From an uncultured bacterium (GTDB lineage: Bacteria; Desulfobacterota; WTBG01), in contig CALJBY010000145.1 in NCBI GenBank assembly GCA_938024025.1, positions 1-9,614 on the forward strand: a stretch of 9,614 nucleotides of DNA, written 5' to 3'. Made by a program: the position numbers and the translations under genes. Shown piece by piece: positions 1-7,471 of the stretch (positions within the stretch are counted from its first letter, which is position 1; every line of letters starts with the position of its first letter). The notes beneath the pieces are model-generated. The model saw only the letters and a program-made list of their open reading frames with translations, did not search any database and was not told the origin of the DNA.

Positions 1-2732
1 CCAAGAGCAGGATCGTTGATGGTGATCTGTAATGAACCTTTTTCCAGGGTCACTTCCGGTTTGCTTTCCAGGTCATAGCGGATAAAGATGATCCCGGCCC
101 TGCGTGCCCTGGTATAGTATTCTTCCAGGAGCCCATAGGTGCGAATATCCCGGTAAAGAATAAAAACATTGGTACGAGGGTTTGCCTCCTTTATCTTAAG
201 CGCATTTTTAATGGCCGCACTGCAGCACAGGCGACTGCAATAGGGCCGCTCCTCAATTCTGGAACCTACACACTGAATCATCACCACATCACCGGTATTG
301 CCGGGATTAATGTCTCCTTGGGCAATGCTGCCTTCCAGTTCCTGTTGGGTCATCACCCGTTTGTCCTGACCATAAAGATACTCCTCCGGCTTATACTCTT
401 CCCCACCGGTAGCAATGATGACCGCGCCATGTTCAATCTCTCGATACGCCATACCGGGACCTGCCATGATACCGGTTTTAAAATTTCCCTTGAAGCCGGT
501 GAAATCAACGAGCACCCCATCAGTAATGACCCGAACAGAAGGATGATTGGTAACCCGCTCAATGAGAGCATTCATATGCTTCTGCATATCCCCGTCTCGA
601 AGGGTGTAGTGGAGGAGACGGAAATTACCTCCCAGCTCTTTTTCCTTTTCCACCAGGATTACCTCAAAGCCCTGTTCTGCCAGACCCAGTGTGGCCGTCA
701 TACCGGTAGCTCCGCCGCCAATCACGAGGGCCCTTTTGTTTACGGGAAGCTGCTCCTCCTGTAGGGGCTTCACATAGGCCGCTGCAGCAATAGCCATACG
801 CACCAGGTTCTTTGCCTTATCGGTCGCCTCCTCCTTCTTATTCATATGCACCCATGAGCACTGATCTCGAATGTTGGCCATTTCAAAGAGGTATTTGTTG
901 AGCCCCGCTTCCCGTATGGTTTTTTGAAAGAGGGATTCATGGGTACGCGGTGTACATGAGGCAACCACTATCCGGTTGAGCTTATTCTCTTCAATAATTT
1001 CCTTAATCTTGACCTGGGTATCCTGAGAACAGGTATAGAGGTTTTCATCTACATAGGCCACACGCGGTAAGGTCTTAGCATACTCCTTAACCGCCGGCAC
1101 ATCAACCACTCCACCTATATTGATACCGCAGTGACAGACAAAGACACCGATCCGTGGTTCTTCACCGCTTATATCCTTCTCCGGAGGAAAGGCCTCTGCA
1201 CTTACAAGAGAACCCCGTGCCTCTGCAATCATCTCGGAGGCACATGCGGCAGAACCACTTGCCTGTGCAACCGTTTCAGGAATATCCTTGGGTGCCTCAA
1301 AGGCCCCGCAGACGAAAATCCCCGGTTGTGAAGTGCTCACCGGCTTTAAAGGATCAGTCTGACAAAACCCATACGAGTCCAGCGTAATTCCCAGCTTATG
1401 AGCCAGCTCACGAGAAGCCTTGGAAGGGGTCATCCCCAGGGAGAGCACTACCAGATCAAACTCCTCTTCCACCACCCGGCCCTGTTCATTCACAAAGGCA
1501 ATCACCAGATTCTTTGATGCAGGTTTTTCCACTACCTTAGAAATCTGGCACTTAATGTAACGAATACCATAGTCATCCCGTGCCCGTTCATAGTACTTAT
1601 CAAACCCCTTGCCATATGCCCTCATGTCCATGTAAAAGACGGTTGGTTTTATTTCGGGGGCATGTTCCTTGGCAATGATAGCCTCTTTGGTAGCATACAT
1701 GCAGCAGACCGCAGAGCAGTACCCCTTGTCACAGGAGTTATCCCGGGACCCCACACATTGAATCCAGGCAACCTTTTCAGGATCGGCGTTGTCGGAAGGA
1801 CGCTGGATGTGTCCATGATAGGGGCCGGATGCGGAAAGGATTCGCTCAAACTCCAGGCTGGTCACCACATTGGGATAGCGACTGTATCCGTACTCCTCCC
1901 GCAGTGAGGGGTTGGTGAGGTCAAAACCAGGAGCAAGAATTACTGAGCCCACATCCAGTTCCTGTACCTCATCCTCCTGGTCATACTTAATGGCATTGAC
2001 ACCACAAAAACTTTCACATGCCTTACAACCATCATTGAGAAAGTGCATACATGTTTGCCGGTCAATAACCGGTGTTTTAGGCACCGCCTGTGGAAAGGGC
2101 AAATAGATTGAACGCCGTGAGGCCAACCCTTCGTCAAATTCAGCCTGGATAGGCCGCGGCAGATTCTTGCTGATCGTATCAAGAGTAATAGCACCCGTAG
2201 GGCAAACGACATCACAGGCCCCACAGGTGACACATACCTGGGAGTATTCATCAAAGGGAGGAGCAACTCTCCTGCTTGAGCCCCGGTTGACAAAATTGAT
2301 GGCACCAACCTTCATAAGTTCCTGACAGGTACGCACACAGAGGCCACAGAGTATGCACTTTTCATCTTCCGGTTTAAAACGCTCATAGTGTGATTTGTCT
2401 ATCCCAATCTCTTCGGCCAGTTCTTTTATCCTGGGCACATTGGGACAACGCAGGAGCAGCAGTTCGATTACCAGCCTTCTGGCTTTGATTACCCGCTCTG
2501 AATCTGTCTTCACTTCGAGCCCTTCCTCTACCACATAGGAGCAGGAGGCAGAAAGCCCCCTTCTGGCACCGCCAACGATCTCTACCAGGCAGAGCCGGCA
2601 GGCACTTTCAGGAGCGAGTGCCTTATAGTAACAAAGGGTTGGGATCCTGATACCGAGCTCTTCTGCTGCCTTGAGGACTGTGGTACCCTCTTCTACCTCA
2701 ACCTTTTTACCATCAATCGTGAGATTAACCAT
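1..2732 (-). CDS. hdrA: NuoG-like iron-sulfur N-terminus fused to HdrA (C-terminal part of first HdrA half plus second HdrA half); partial, runs off the left edge
   Basis: An open frame of 910 codons starts at ATG 2732 and has no stop before the window edge, so the C-terminus is missing. Residues 1-70 are a NuoG/HoxU-type [2Fe-2S] domain (C34, C45, C48, C64). Residues 126-136 and 167-177 are two CX2CX2CX3C [4Fe-4S] motifs. The His-Cys cluster usual in NuoG between them and the first domain is absent. From about residue 195 the sequence is HdrA: a further Cys motif (C228, C236, C239, C243), an ILAPGF strand, the CVGSR...CC loop (C326, C339, C343, C344) and a PKDIPETVAQAS end near 490. A second HdrA half follows from about 527: CHCG motif, C568, C593, C625, FAD-binding GGGATG near 672-677, and another CVGSR...CC loop (821-837). 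The first HdrA half lacks its own Rossmann start, which is found instead at the N-terminus of the 4867-5751 protein. The likely role is to link an NADH module to HdrBC. The Shine-Dalgarno signal is weak, but the N-terminus matches the family start. Confidence 0.93.
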   Translation of the reverse strand, partial: MVNLTIDGKKVEVEEGTTVLKAAEELGIRIPTLCYYKALAPESACRLCLVEIVGGARRGLSASCSYVVEEGLEVKTDSERVIKARRLVIELLLLRCPNVPRIKELAEEIGIDKSHYERFKPEDEKCILCGLCVRTCQELMKVGAINFVNRGSSRRVAPPFDEYSQVCVTCGACDVVCPTGAITLDTISKNLPRPIQAEFDEGLASRRSIYLPFPQAVPKTPVIDRQTCMHFLNDGCKACESFCGVNAIKYDQEDEVQELDVGSVILAPGFDLTNPSLREEYGYSRYPNVVTSLEFERILSASGPYHGHIQRPSDNADPEKVAWIQCVGSRDNSCDKGYCSAVCCMYATKEAIIAKEHAPEIKPTVFYMDMRAYGKGFDKYYERARDDYGIRYIKCQISKVVEKPASKNLVIAFVNEQGRVVEEEFDLVVLSLGMTPSKASRELAHKLGITLDSYGFCQTDPLKPVSTSQPGIFVCGAFEAPKDIPETVAQASGSAACASEMIAEARGSLVSAEAFPPEKDISGEEPRIGVFVCHCGINIGGVVDVPAVKEYAKTLPRVAYVDENLYTCSQDTQVKIKEIIEENKLNRIVVASCTPRTHESLFQKTIREAGLNKYLFEMANIRDQCSWVHMNKKEEATDKAKNLVRMAIAAAAYVKPLQEEQLPVNKRALVIGGGATGMTATLGLAEQGFEVILVEKEKELGGNFRLLHYTLRDGDMQKHMNALIERVTNHPSVRVITDGVLVDFTGFKGNFKTGIMAGPGMAYREIEHGAVIIATGGEEYKPEEYLYGQDKRVMTQQELEGSIAQGDINPGNTGDVVMIQCVGSRIEERPYCSRLCCSAAIKNALKIKEANPRTNVFILYRDIRTYGLLEEYYTRARRAGIIFIRYDLESKPEVTLEKGSLQITINDPAL

Positions 2733-2784
2733 TTTGCTTTCGCTCTCTTTTTTCCAAAAAAACTATTTAGTCCCCTCACCCCAA

Positions 2785-2807
2785 CCCTCTCCCCTGAGGG
2801 GAGAGGG
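2785..2807. repeat. Perfect palindrome, 10-bp arms with 3-nt loop (REP-like)
   Basis: The arm CCCTCTCCCC (2785-2794), loop TGA and arm GGGGAGAGGG (2798-2807) form a perfect hairpin on either strand. It lies between the NuoF gene and the NuoG/HdrA gene. There is no U-run directly after it on the minus strand, so it is not a typical intrinsic terminator. Similar CCCTCACCC...CCCTCTCCC intergenic palindromes are common in many bacterial genomes. It could attenuate or stabilise the downstream message, but that is inference. Confidence 0.85.
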
Positions 2808-2836
2808 AACAGTTTTGGTTTATCTTTTTCTTTTTA

Positions 2837-2874
2837 TTCGACGTTCGATGTTGGACGTTGGATGTTCGACGTTC
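2837..2874. repeat. Heptamer tandem repeat, TTSGAYG x5 plus 3 nt
   Basis: Five consecutive 7-nt units read TTCGACG, TTCGATG, TTGGACG, TTGGATG, TTCGACG, followed by TTC. Only positions 3 and 6 of the unit vary. The repeat is in the 206-bp spacer between the NuoF and NuoG/HdrA genes. It resembles the short tandemly repeated (STRR-type) heptamers known from other bacteria. Confidence 0.9.
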
Positions 2875-2891
2875 ATTTTCTTGACCTCATT

Positions 2892-2921
2892 ACTCCATCA
2901 CTCCACCACTCCACCACTCCA
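2892..2921. repeat. Octamer tandem repeat, ACTCCAYC x3.75
   Basis: The units are ACTCCATC, ACTCCACC, ACTCCACC and a final ACTCCA. Read on the minus (coding) strand the core is TGGAGT plus two variable bases, the same core as the repeat at 5791-5820 in the opposite orientation. It ends 18 bp from the NuoF stop codon. Confidence 0.9.
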
Positions 2922-2938
2922 TTTTTTTATCCAAATTG

Positions 2939-4849
2939 TCATTTAACCCGCACCGCATTGGTCGGACAGATCTCCCTGCAAATCCCACACTGAATACATT
3001 TTCCCGTGTCAAGGGTGTGGGCATTCTTTTTCTCACCGCTCACCGCACTGCTGGGGCAATTGCTAAGACACTGGCCGCAGCCGATACATTTATCTGGATC
3101 GATCCACAACTCAAACAACCCCTTGCAAGCCCCTGCCGGACACCGTTTGTTTTTGATATGTTCTTCATACTCTTCTCTGAAGTAGCGAATGGTTGTCAAG
3201 ACGGGGTTGGGGGCAGTTCCACCCAGGGCACACAGGGCGGAATCAACAATAGTTGTGCCCATATCTTCCAGGATTTCGATGTCACCTTCCCTTCCACGAC
3301 CTTCGGTAATATCCGTGAGAATTTCCAGCATCCGTCTCGTTCCTTCACGGCAGGGTGTACACTTGCCGCATGATTCATCTTTAGTAAAGGCAAGAAAGTA
3401 TTTGGCAACATTGACCATACAGGATGTCTCATCCATGACCACCATACCGCCCGAGCCTATGATTGAACCTACTGCTGCCAGCTTGTCATAGTCAACAGGC
3501 AAGTCCATGAGAGAATCCGGTATACACCCTCCCGAAGGCCCTCCTGTCTGGATCGCCTTAAACGCCCTCTTATCAGGTACCCCTCCCCCCACTTCAAAAA
3601 CCAATTCTCGCAGGGTCATACCCATGGGCACCTCAACCAGACCATTCATTTTCACCTTGCCCACCATGGAAAAGATCATGGTTCCCTTGCTCTTCTCGGT
3701 CCCGATCTCTGAGAACCAATCCGCACCCCGGGTAACAATCAGGGGAATAGTCGCCCAGGTTTTTACGTTGTTAATATTGGTTGGTTTACCCCAGAGTCCT
3801 TTCTGGGCAGGGAAAGGAGGGCGTTGCCTGGGCTCACCCGTCGTTCCTTCGATGGACGCTATCAAGGCCGTTTCCTCTCCGCACACGAACGCTCCCGAGC
3901 CCCGCTCTATAGCAATATCAAAGTCGAAACCCGAACCGAGGATATTCTTTCCCAATAATCCAAGCTCACGCGCCTGATCCAGTGCACGGGTCAGCTTCTC
4001 TATGGCCAGTGGGTACTCGGCCCGAACATACATAACCCCATGAGCGGCACCGATGGCATAGGCCCCAATTACCATCCCCTCAATCACCTGGTGGGGACTT
4101 CCTTCAAGGATGCTCCGGTCCATATAGGCACCTGGATCACCTTCATCGGCATTACATATCACATACTTGGGCTCCCCGGGTGCCTCCCGACAGAAACTCC
4201 ATTTCCTTCCGGTTGGAAATCCCGCTCCCCCCCGACCCCGCAAGCTGGATCTGGTAACTTCATCTATTACTCCCTGTGGGTCAAGTTCTCCGAGTGCCTT
4301 ACCCAGGGCTGTGTATCCGCCTGCAGCGATATACTCTTCAATCTTATCCGGGTTTATGTTCCCACACCCTTGCAGCACCCGCTTTTGTTGTTTCCCAAAA
4401 AAGGGAACTTCTTTATAGGGTGGAACCTTTTCCATGTTTTCCGGCAGCCCATTCAGGTTGTAACGGTGCAGTGCATTTTCAAGCAGATGTGTTTCCTCTC
4501 CAATTTTACACAGGATATACTTGGCGATGATTTTATTCTCTTTAAGCGCAGCAACAATCTCTTTGGCTTTCTTAACGTCCATCTGCTGATAGACGACTCG
4601 TGGCCAACCCGGTCTGATCAGGTCAACCAGGGGTTCTTTCTGGCAGAGTCCCATGCACCCGTTAGGGGTTACGATAATGTCAAGCCCGAGGGAAGCGGCT
4701 TCGCTTTGAATTGCTTCAATCACCTCTTCTGCACCGGATGCCCTGCCACAGGTTGACATACCAACGGCAATTTTAGTCTTTTCCGGGTAAAGCGACTTGA
4801 GCCCTTTTGCTTTTATCTCGTTCAGGTTTTTTAATGCAAGAGAAGACAT
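2939..4849 (-). CDS. nuoF: NuoF-like NADH-binding flavoprotein with N-terminal thioredoxin-like and C-terminal 2[4Fe-4S] domains
   Basis: The 636-residue protein is longer than classical NuoF (about 445) and has the HydB/HndC-type layout. Residues 25-100 form a thioredoxin-like ferredoxin domain (C34, C65, C69). Residues 205-217 are the FMN/NADH glycine-rich loop GRGGAGFPTGRKW, followed by CNADEGDPGA at 232-241. The N3-type [4Fe-4S] ligands are CGKCTPC at 494-500 plus C540. Two ferredoxin motifs close the protein (C588, C591, C594, C598 and C618, C621, C624, C628). It should oxidise or reduce NAD(H) in the cytoplasm and pass electrons to the NuoE and NuoG iron-sulfur clusters. It sits between the two pieces of the split HdrA, 17 bp after the HdrA-N/NuoE gene. 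ATG 4849 was chosen because an in-frame GTG at 4858 lies only 2 nt from the Shine-Dalgarno sequence. NADP(H) cannot be excluded as the nucleotide. Confidence 0.95.
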   Translation of the reverse strand: MSSLALKNLNEIKAKGLKSLYPEKTKIAVGMSTCGRASGAEEVIEAIQSEAASLGLDIIVTPNGCMGLCQKEPLVDLIRPGWPRVVYQQMDVKKAKEIVAALKENKIIAKYILCKIGEETHLLENALHRYNLNGLPENMEKVPPYKEVPFFGKQQKRVLQGCGNINPDKIEEYIAAGGYTALGKALGELDPQGVIDEVTRSSLRGRGGAGFPTGRKWSFCREAPGEPKYVICNADEGDPGAYMDRSILEGSPHQVIEGMVIGAYAIGAAHGVMYVRAEYPLAIEKLTRALDQARELGLLGKNILGSGFDFDIAIERGSGAFVCGEETALIASIEGTTGEPRQRPPFPAQKGLWGKPTNINNVKTWATIPLIVTRGADWFSEIGTEKSKGTMIFSMVGKVKMNGLVEVPMGMTLRELVFEVGGGVPDKRAFKAIQTGGPSGGCIPDSLMDLPVDYDKLAAVGSIIGSGGMVVMDETSCMVNVAKYFLAFTKDESCGKCTPCREGTRRMLEILTDITEGRGREGDIEILEDMGTTIVDSALCALGGTAPNPVLTTIRYFREEYEEHIKNKRCPAGACKGLFELWIDPDKCIGCGQCLSNCPSSAVSGEKKNAHTLDTGKCIQCGICREICPTNAVRVK

Positions 4850-4859
4850 ACCTCTCACT

Positions 4860-4867
4860 CTCCTCCT
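4860..4867 (-). promoter_or_regulatory. Ribosome binding site for NuoF (AGGAGGAG)
   Basis: AGGAGGAG on the minus strand directly follows the upstream stop codon, sharing one base with its TAA. It lies 10 nt from ATG 4849 and 1-2 nt from GTG 4858, which favours the ATG. The overlap with the stop suggests translational coupling. Confidence 0.65.
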
Positions 4868-5751
4868 TAATATTTCATCAGGGTATCCATAACCGTGTTA
4901 TAGCGCACCCGTGAATAGACACGTTCATCTACCCTTATTACCGGGCTTAAGGCACAGCATCCGATACAGCGCACCATCTCAAGACTATACTTTTTATCCT
5001 CTGTTGTTTGACCGGACTTGATACCCAATTCATCTTCAAGCTTCTCTAGAAGTCGCTCCCCTCCCCGCACGTGACATGCAGTACCCATGCACACGCTCAC
5101 CATGTGTTTGCCACGGGGCTCCAAACTAAAAAAGGCGTAGAAGGTAGCAACCCTCAAGATATGCGCAAGTGAGATGTTCAGTTTGAATGATACATAGCTA
5201 AGTATGGGCGGCGGCAAATAGTTAAACCGGCCGTTTATATCTTGAAGTACCGGAATGAGCGGACTTCTATTCTCCTTGTGTCTCTCCAGAATTTCATCAA
5301 CCGCCATCTTCTCGTCTTCCCCAAGGGTGGGCTCAATCATCTGAACATCCAGATATGCCCTGTTTCTTACCAGACACTGATTGGTACACTCGCCACAACC
5401 CGTACAGAGAGACTCGTCTACCGACCTCGCCCGTCTTTTAATAGATACCGTAAAATGCCCCGGCTTCCCCTTGAGGTCAATGAGGTCAGAACAGGTAATA
5501 TTTTCAATATTGGGATGACCCCCACACTCAACCAGCTTGGGAGAAATAATACACATGGAACAATCGTTGGTGGGAAAGGTCTTATCCAGTTGGGCCATCC
5601 TTCCCCCGATGGTCGGCTCTTCCTCAACCAGGTAAACCTTAAATCCGCTGTTGGCCAGATCTAACGAGGCCTGGATGCCACCAATTCCTGCTCCCACAAC
5701 AGCCACGGCACCGATGGGCTTTTTATTATTTTGTTGGTCATTACTATTCAT
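4867..5751 (-). CDS. Fusion of HdrA N-terminal FAD/[4Fe-4S] segment with NuoE-like [2Fe-2S] subunit
   Basis: The protein has 294 residues. Residues 14-128 are the start of an HdrA: Rossmann motif GAGIGG at 20-25, acidic strand end LVEEEP, GGRMAQLDKTFPTNDCSMC (C64, C67), C76, and a [4Fe-4S] motif CTGCGECTNQC (C116, C119, C122, C126). HdrA homology stops there. Residues from about 139 are NuoE: the helical part, then C221 and C226 (CX4C) and C262 and C266 (CX3C), which bind the [2Fe-2S] cluster. The part of HdrA that would normally follow residue 128 is found in the 1-2732 gene. ATG 5751 is chosen over GTG 5787 because GGAG lies 6 nt upstream of the ATG, whereas the GTG has no such site and abuts a tandem repeat. 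The role is inferred to be electron transfer between NuoF and an HdrA flavin built from two polypeptides. Confidence 0.92.
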   Translation of the reverse strand: MNSNDQQNNKKPIGAVAVVGAGIGGIQASLDLANSGFKVYLVEEEPTIGGRMAQLDKTFPTNDCSMCIISPKLVECGGHPNIENITCSDLIDLKGKPGHFTVSIKRRARSVDESLCTGCGECTNQCLVRNRAYLDVQMIEPTLGEDEKMAVDEILERHKENRSPLIPVLQDINGRFNYLPPPILSYVSFKLNISLAHILRVATFYAFFSLEPRGKHMVSVCMGTACHVRGGERLLEKLEDELGIKSGQTTEDKKYSLEMVRCIGCCALSPVIRVDERVYSRVRYNTVMDTLMKY

Positions 5752-5757
5752 CAAAGA

Positions 5758-5761
5758 CTCC
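5758..5761 (-). promoter_or_regulatory. Ribosome binding site (GGAG) deciding the HdrA-N/NuoE start
   Basis: GGAG on the minus strand is 6 nt from ATG 5751. The upstream in-frame GTG at 5787 lacks a purine-rich site. This supports the shorter protein. Confidence 0.55.
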
Positions 5762-5790
5762 AAGATCAGGTTATTTGCTCTCTTCACAGT

Positions 5791-5820
5791 TGGAGTATTG
5801 GAGTACTGGAGTACTGGAAT
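5791..5820. repeat. Octamer tandem repeat, TGGAGTAY x3.75
   Basis: The units are TGGAGTAT, TGGAGTAC, TGGAGTAC and a final TGGAAT. It lies in the 113-bp spacer between hdrB and the HdrA-N/NuoE gene. The core TGGAGT is shared with the 2892-2921 repeat, which is inverted relative to this one. Confidence 0.9.
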
Positions 5821-5864
5821 AATGGGTTTTCAAAAACTCTTTTTAATTATTCTGGGACTTTAGT

Positions 5865-6716
5865 TCACAGCAACTGCTTCGCCTCCAAAAGTGGCCTCGG
5901 GTCTACAAAGTGCCGACCAAACCACTTGTCTACCCCTTGATTACCGAAAGCTAATCCCATAAGCTCAGTAAAATAGAAGATGGGCAGATTATATTTTATC
6001 CCTTTACCGGCCCCTATCTCTTCCTGCCGGGTATCCAGATTGGCCTGACACAGGGGACAGGCGGTAACAATGCAATCAGCCCCCGCCTCCCGGGCCATAT
6101 CCAGTAACCTGCTGTTTAAACGGTGGATGATATCCACTCTGGTCAATACCAGGCTTCCTCCACAACACTCCGTTTTATAGGGCCAGAACACGCTCTCCCC
6201 TCCCAGCTTAGCAATAAGCGTATCCAGGCCCCCGGGGTCCTCACAGTGCTCGGCATGGGTCACCCCGGGGGGCCGGACAAGCAGGCAGCCGTAATAGCTC
6301 ACCGCCTTCACTTTGTGAAGGGGTGTGGTAATGTTTCTCCCAATTGCCTCGGCAAATTCTTCCCGGCAGAGGAATTCAAGCATATGGAGTATGTTTATCT
6401 CCCCCTTAAAAGGTATTTCCACATCTACGGGTGATTCACCGGTTAATGCCTTCTCTGCTGTTTTAAAACGGCTGTAGCAGGCAGCACAGGGTGTTACCAA
6501 ATCGCGCTCAGCTTTTTCTGCTATAGATAAATTGCGGGCTGGAAGGGCAATGGACAAAAACTCATTGGTTGCATGTGCAGAGCTCGCTCCACAGCAGTTC
6601 CACCCTGACAGCTCCTGCAGTTCGATGTCAATAGCATTACAGACCGCTTCGATTGATTCACCGTATTCCCGGGCTGTCCCTTCCAGGGAACAGCCGGGAA
6701 AGAAGGAAACCTTCAT
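5865..6716 (-). CDS. hdrB: Heterodisulfide reductase-like subunit B (two CCG domains)
   Basis: The 283-residue protein carries two cysteine-rich CCG domains. The first has C9, C41-C42, C77 and C80 (CX31CCX34CX2C). The second has C144, C184-C185, C220 and C223 (CX39CCX34CX2C). In methanogen HdrB these bind two noncubane [4Fe-4S] clusters and reduce a disulfide. In bacterial HdrABC-MetF clusters the acceptor side is thought to serve other redox partners, so no CoM-S-S-CoB reaction is implied. Both full ligand sets are present, so the clusters should assemble. The start ATG 6716 overlaps the hdrC stop by 4 bp (ATGA), which indicates tight coupling with HdrC, its usual partner. Length and N-terminus (MKVSFFPGCS) are typical of the family. 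Confidence 0.95.
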   Translation of the reverse strand: MKVSFFPGCSLEGTAREYGESIEAVCNAIDIELQELSGWNCCGASSAHATNEFLSIALPARNLSIAEKAERDLVTPCAACYSRFKTAEKALTGESPVDVEIPFKGEINILHMLEFLCREEFAEAIGRNITTPLHKVKAVSYYGCLLVRPPGVTHAEHCEDPGGLDTLIAKLGGESVFWPYKTECCGGSLVLTRVDIIHRLNSRLLDMAREAGADCIVTACPLCQANLDTRQEEIGAGKGIKYNLPIFYFTELMGLAFGNQGVDKWFGRHFVDPRPLLEAKQLL

Positions 6717-7288
6717 TTCTTTTTATGCTCCGCTGCCTGTTTGAATATTTTGCGCACTTCTTTTACTCCTTCACATTTAGGAGACATAACCTTAAGCTTA
6801 CCCCGTAAAAACATTTTCATGCCGAGCTTTACATCATTTTTCCATTCTCCACTTTTAAGCTTCTCTTTAAGATCACCGCTCTTTTGAGTATAATTTCGAA
6901 TCATGGTTAATTCATGCACCCTGCCCGTTTTTTTAATGGAATCCAGAAAGGCCTGATGAAATACAGGAACCCTGGGTTCTTTAGCTTCGCCTCCACTTTC
7001 CACCTGAATCTGTCTTAAGACATCCATAACCTTGGCTATATCAATTTCATTGGGACAGCGGGTGGTACAGGTCTCGCAAGAGGCACAGATCCAAATGGTT
7101 TTTGAGGATAAAGCCTTCTCCTTCTGATTGAACACAACAGACCTGATAATCTGGTGGGGAAGCAGGTCCATGTCAAAAGAGATGGGACATCCGGCCGAGC
7201 ATTTGTAGCACTGGTAACAGTCAAATATCTCCTCCCCAACTGACTCAATCACTACATCTCTGAATGTTCTCTCTCCTTGCACTGCCAT
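6713..7288 (-). CDS. hdrC: Heterodisulfide reductase-like subunit C (2[4Fe-4S] ferredoxin-type)
   Basis: The 191-residue protein has two CX2CX2CX3CP motifs, C24, C27, C30, C34 and C68, C71, C74, C78, preceded by the usual CYQCYKCSAGCP context. It should bind two [4Fe-4S] clusters and carry electrons from HdrA to HdrB. The tail after residue 85 is helical, lysine-rich and cysteine-poor apart from one Cys near 172. The gene overlaps hdrB by 4 bp and follows a 240-bp spacer after metF. The Shine-Dalgarno signal upstream of ATG 7288 is weak (AAGAGA), so the start is likely but not certain. No transmembrane segment is seen, so the protein is expected to be cytoplasmic. Confidence 0.95.
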   Translation of the reverse strand: MAVQGERTFRDVVIESVGEEIFDCYQCYKCSAGCPISFDMDLLPHQIIRSVVFNQKEKALSSKTIWICASCETCTTRCPNEIDIAKVMDVLRQIQVESGGEAKEPRVPVFHQAFLDSIKKTGRVHELTMIRNYTQKSGDLKEKLKSGEWKNDVKLGMKMFLRGKLKVMSPKCEGVKEVRKIFKQAAEHKKK

Positions 7289-7397
7289 AATGCTTTTCTC
7301 TTTTCAGTAAAATGTTCAGTTCGAATGCTCTTATTAAAAATGATGTGTGATTTGTGATACGAGCTATGCGTGTTGTGGGTTTTTACATTTTAAGCCT

Positions 7398-7430
7398 AGC
7401 AAGCTTGCATGCTGGCAAGCTAACAAGCTG
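7398..7430. repeat. Octamer tandem repeat, NNCAAGCT x4
   Basis: The units are AGCAAGCT, TGCATGCT, GGCAAGCT and AACAAGCT, followed by G. The block contains the palindromes AAGCTT and GCATGC. It is the first of three short-period blocks in the hdrC-metF spacer. Confidence 0.85.
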
Positions 7431-7433
7431 ATA

Positions 7434-7463
7434 CCTCCTGACTTCTGTCTCCTGTCTCCTGTC
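7434..7463. repeat. Heptamer tandem repeat, YCTCCTG x4
   Basis: The units are CCTCCTG, ACTTCTG, TCTCCTG and TCTCCTG, followed by TC. On the coding strand it reads CAGGAGR, so each unit contains a Shine-Dalgarno-like GGAG, but no ORF of note follows. Confidence 0.85.
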
Positions 7464-7471
7464 TTTTTCAC

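Noticed and set aside
1658..1680. GGCATGTTCCTTGGCA as a sigma-54 promoter
   Set aside because: It is inside the HdrA coding region, points antisense, and has GG rather than GC at the -12 position.
2785..2807. Palindrome as an intrinsic terminator of the NuoF transcript
   Set aside because: There is no T-run directly after it on the minus strand, and the downstream gene encodes the rest of the same complex.
2671..2946. A 91-codon plus-strand ORF across the NuoF-NuoG/HdrA spacer
   Set aside because: It is made of the palindrome and the two tandem repeats, giving low-complexity translation.
4040..4756. A 238-codon plus-strand ORF
   Set aside because: It lies entirely antisense to the well-supported NuoF gene and its translation has no recognisable domain; it is a shadow frame.
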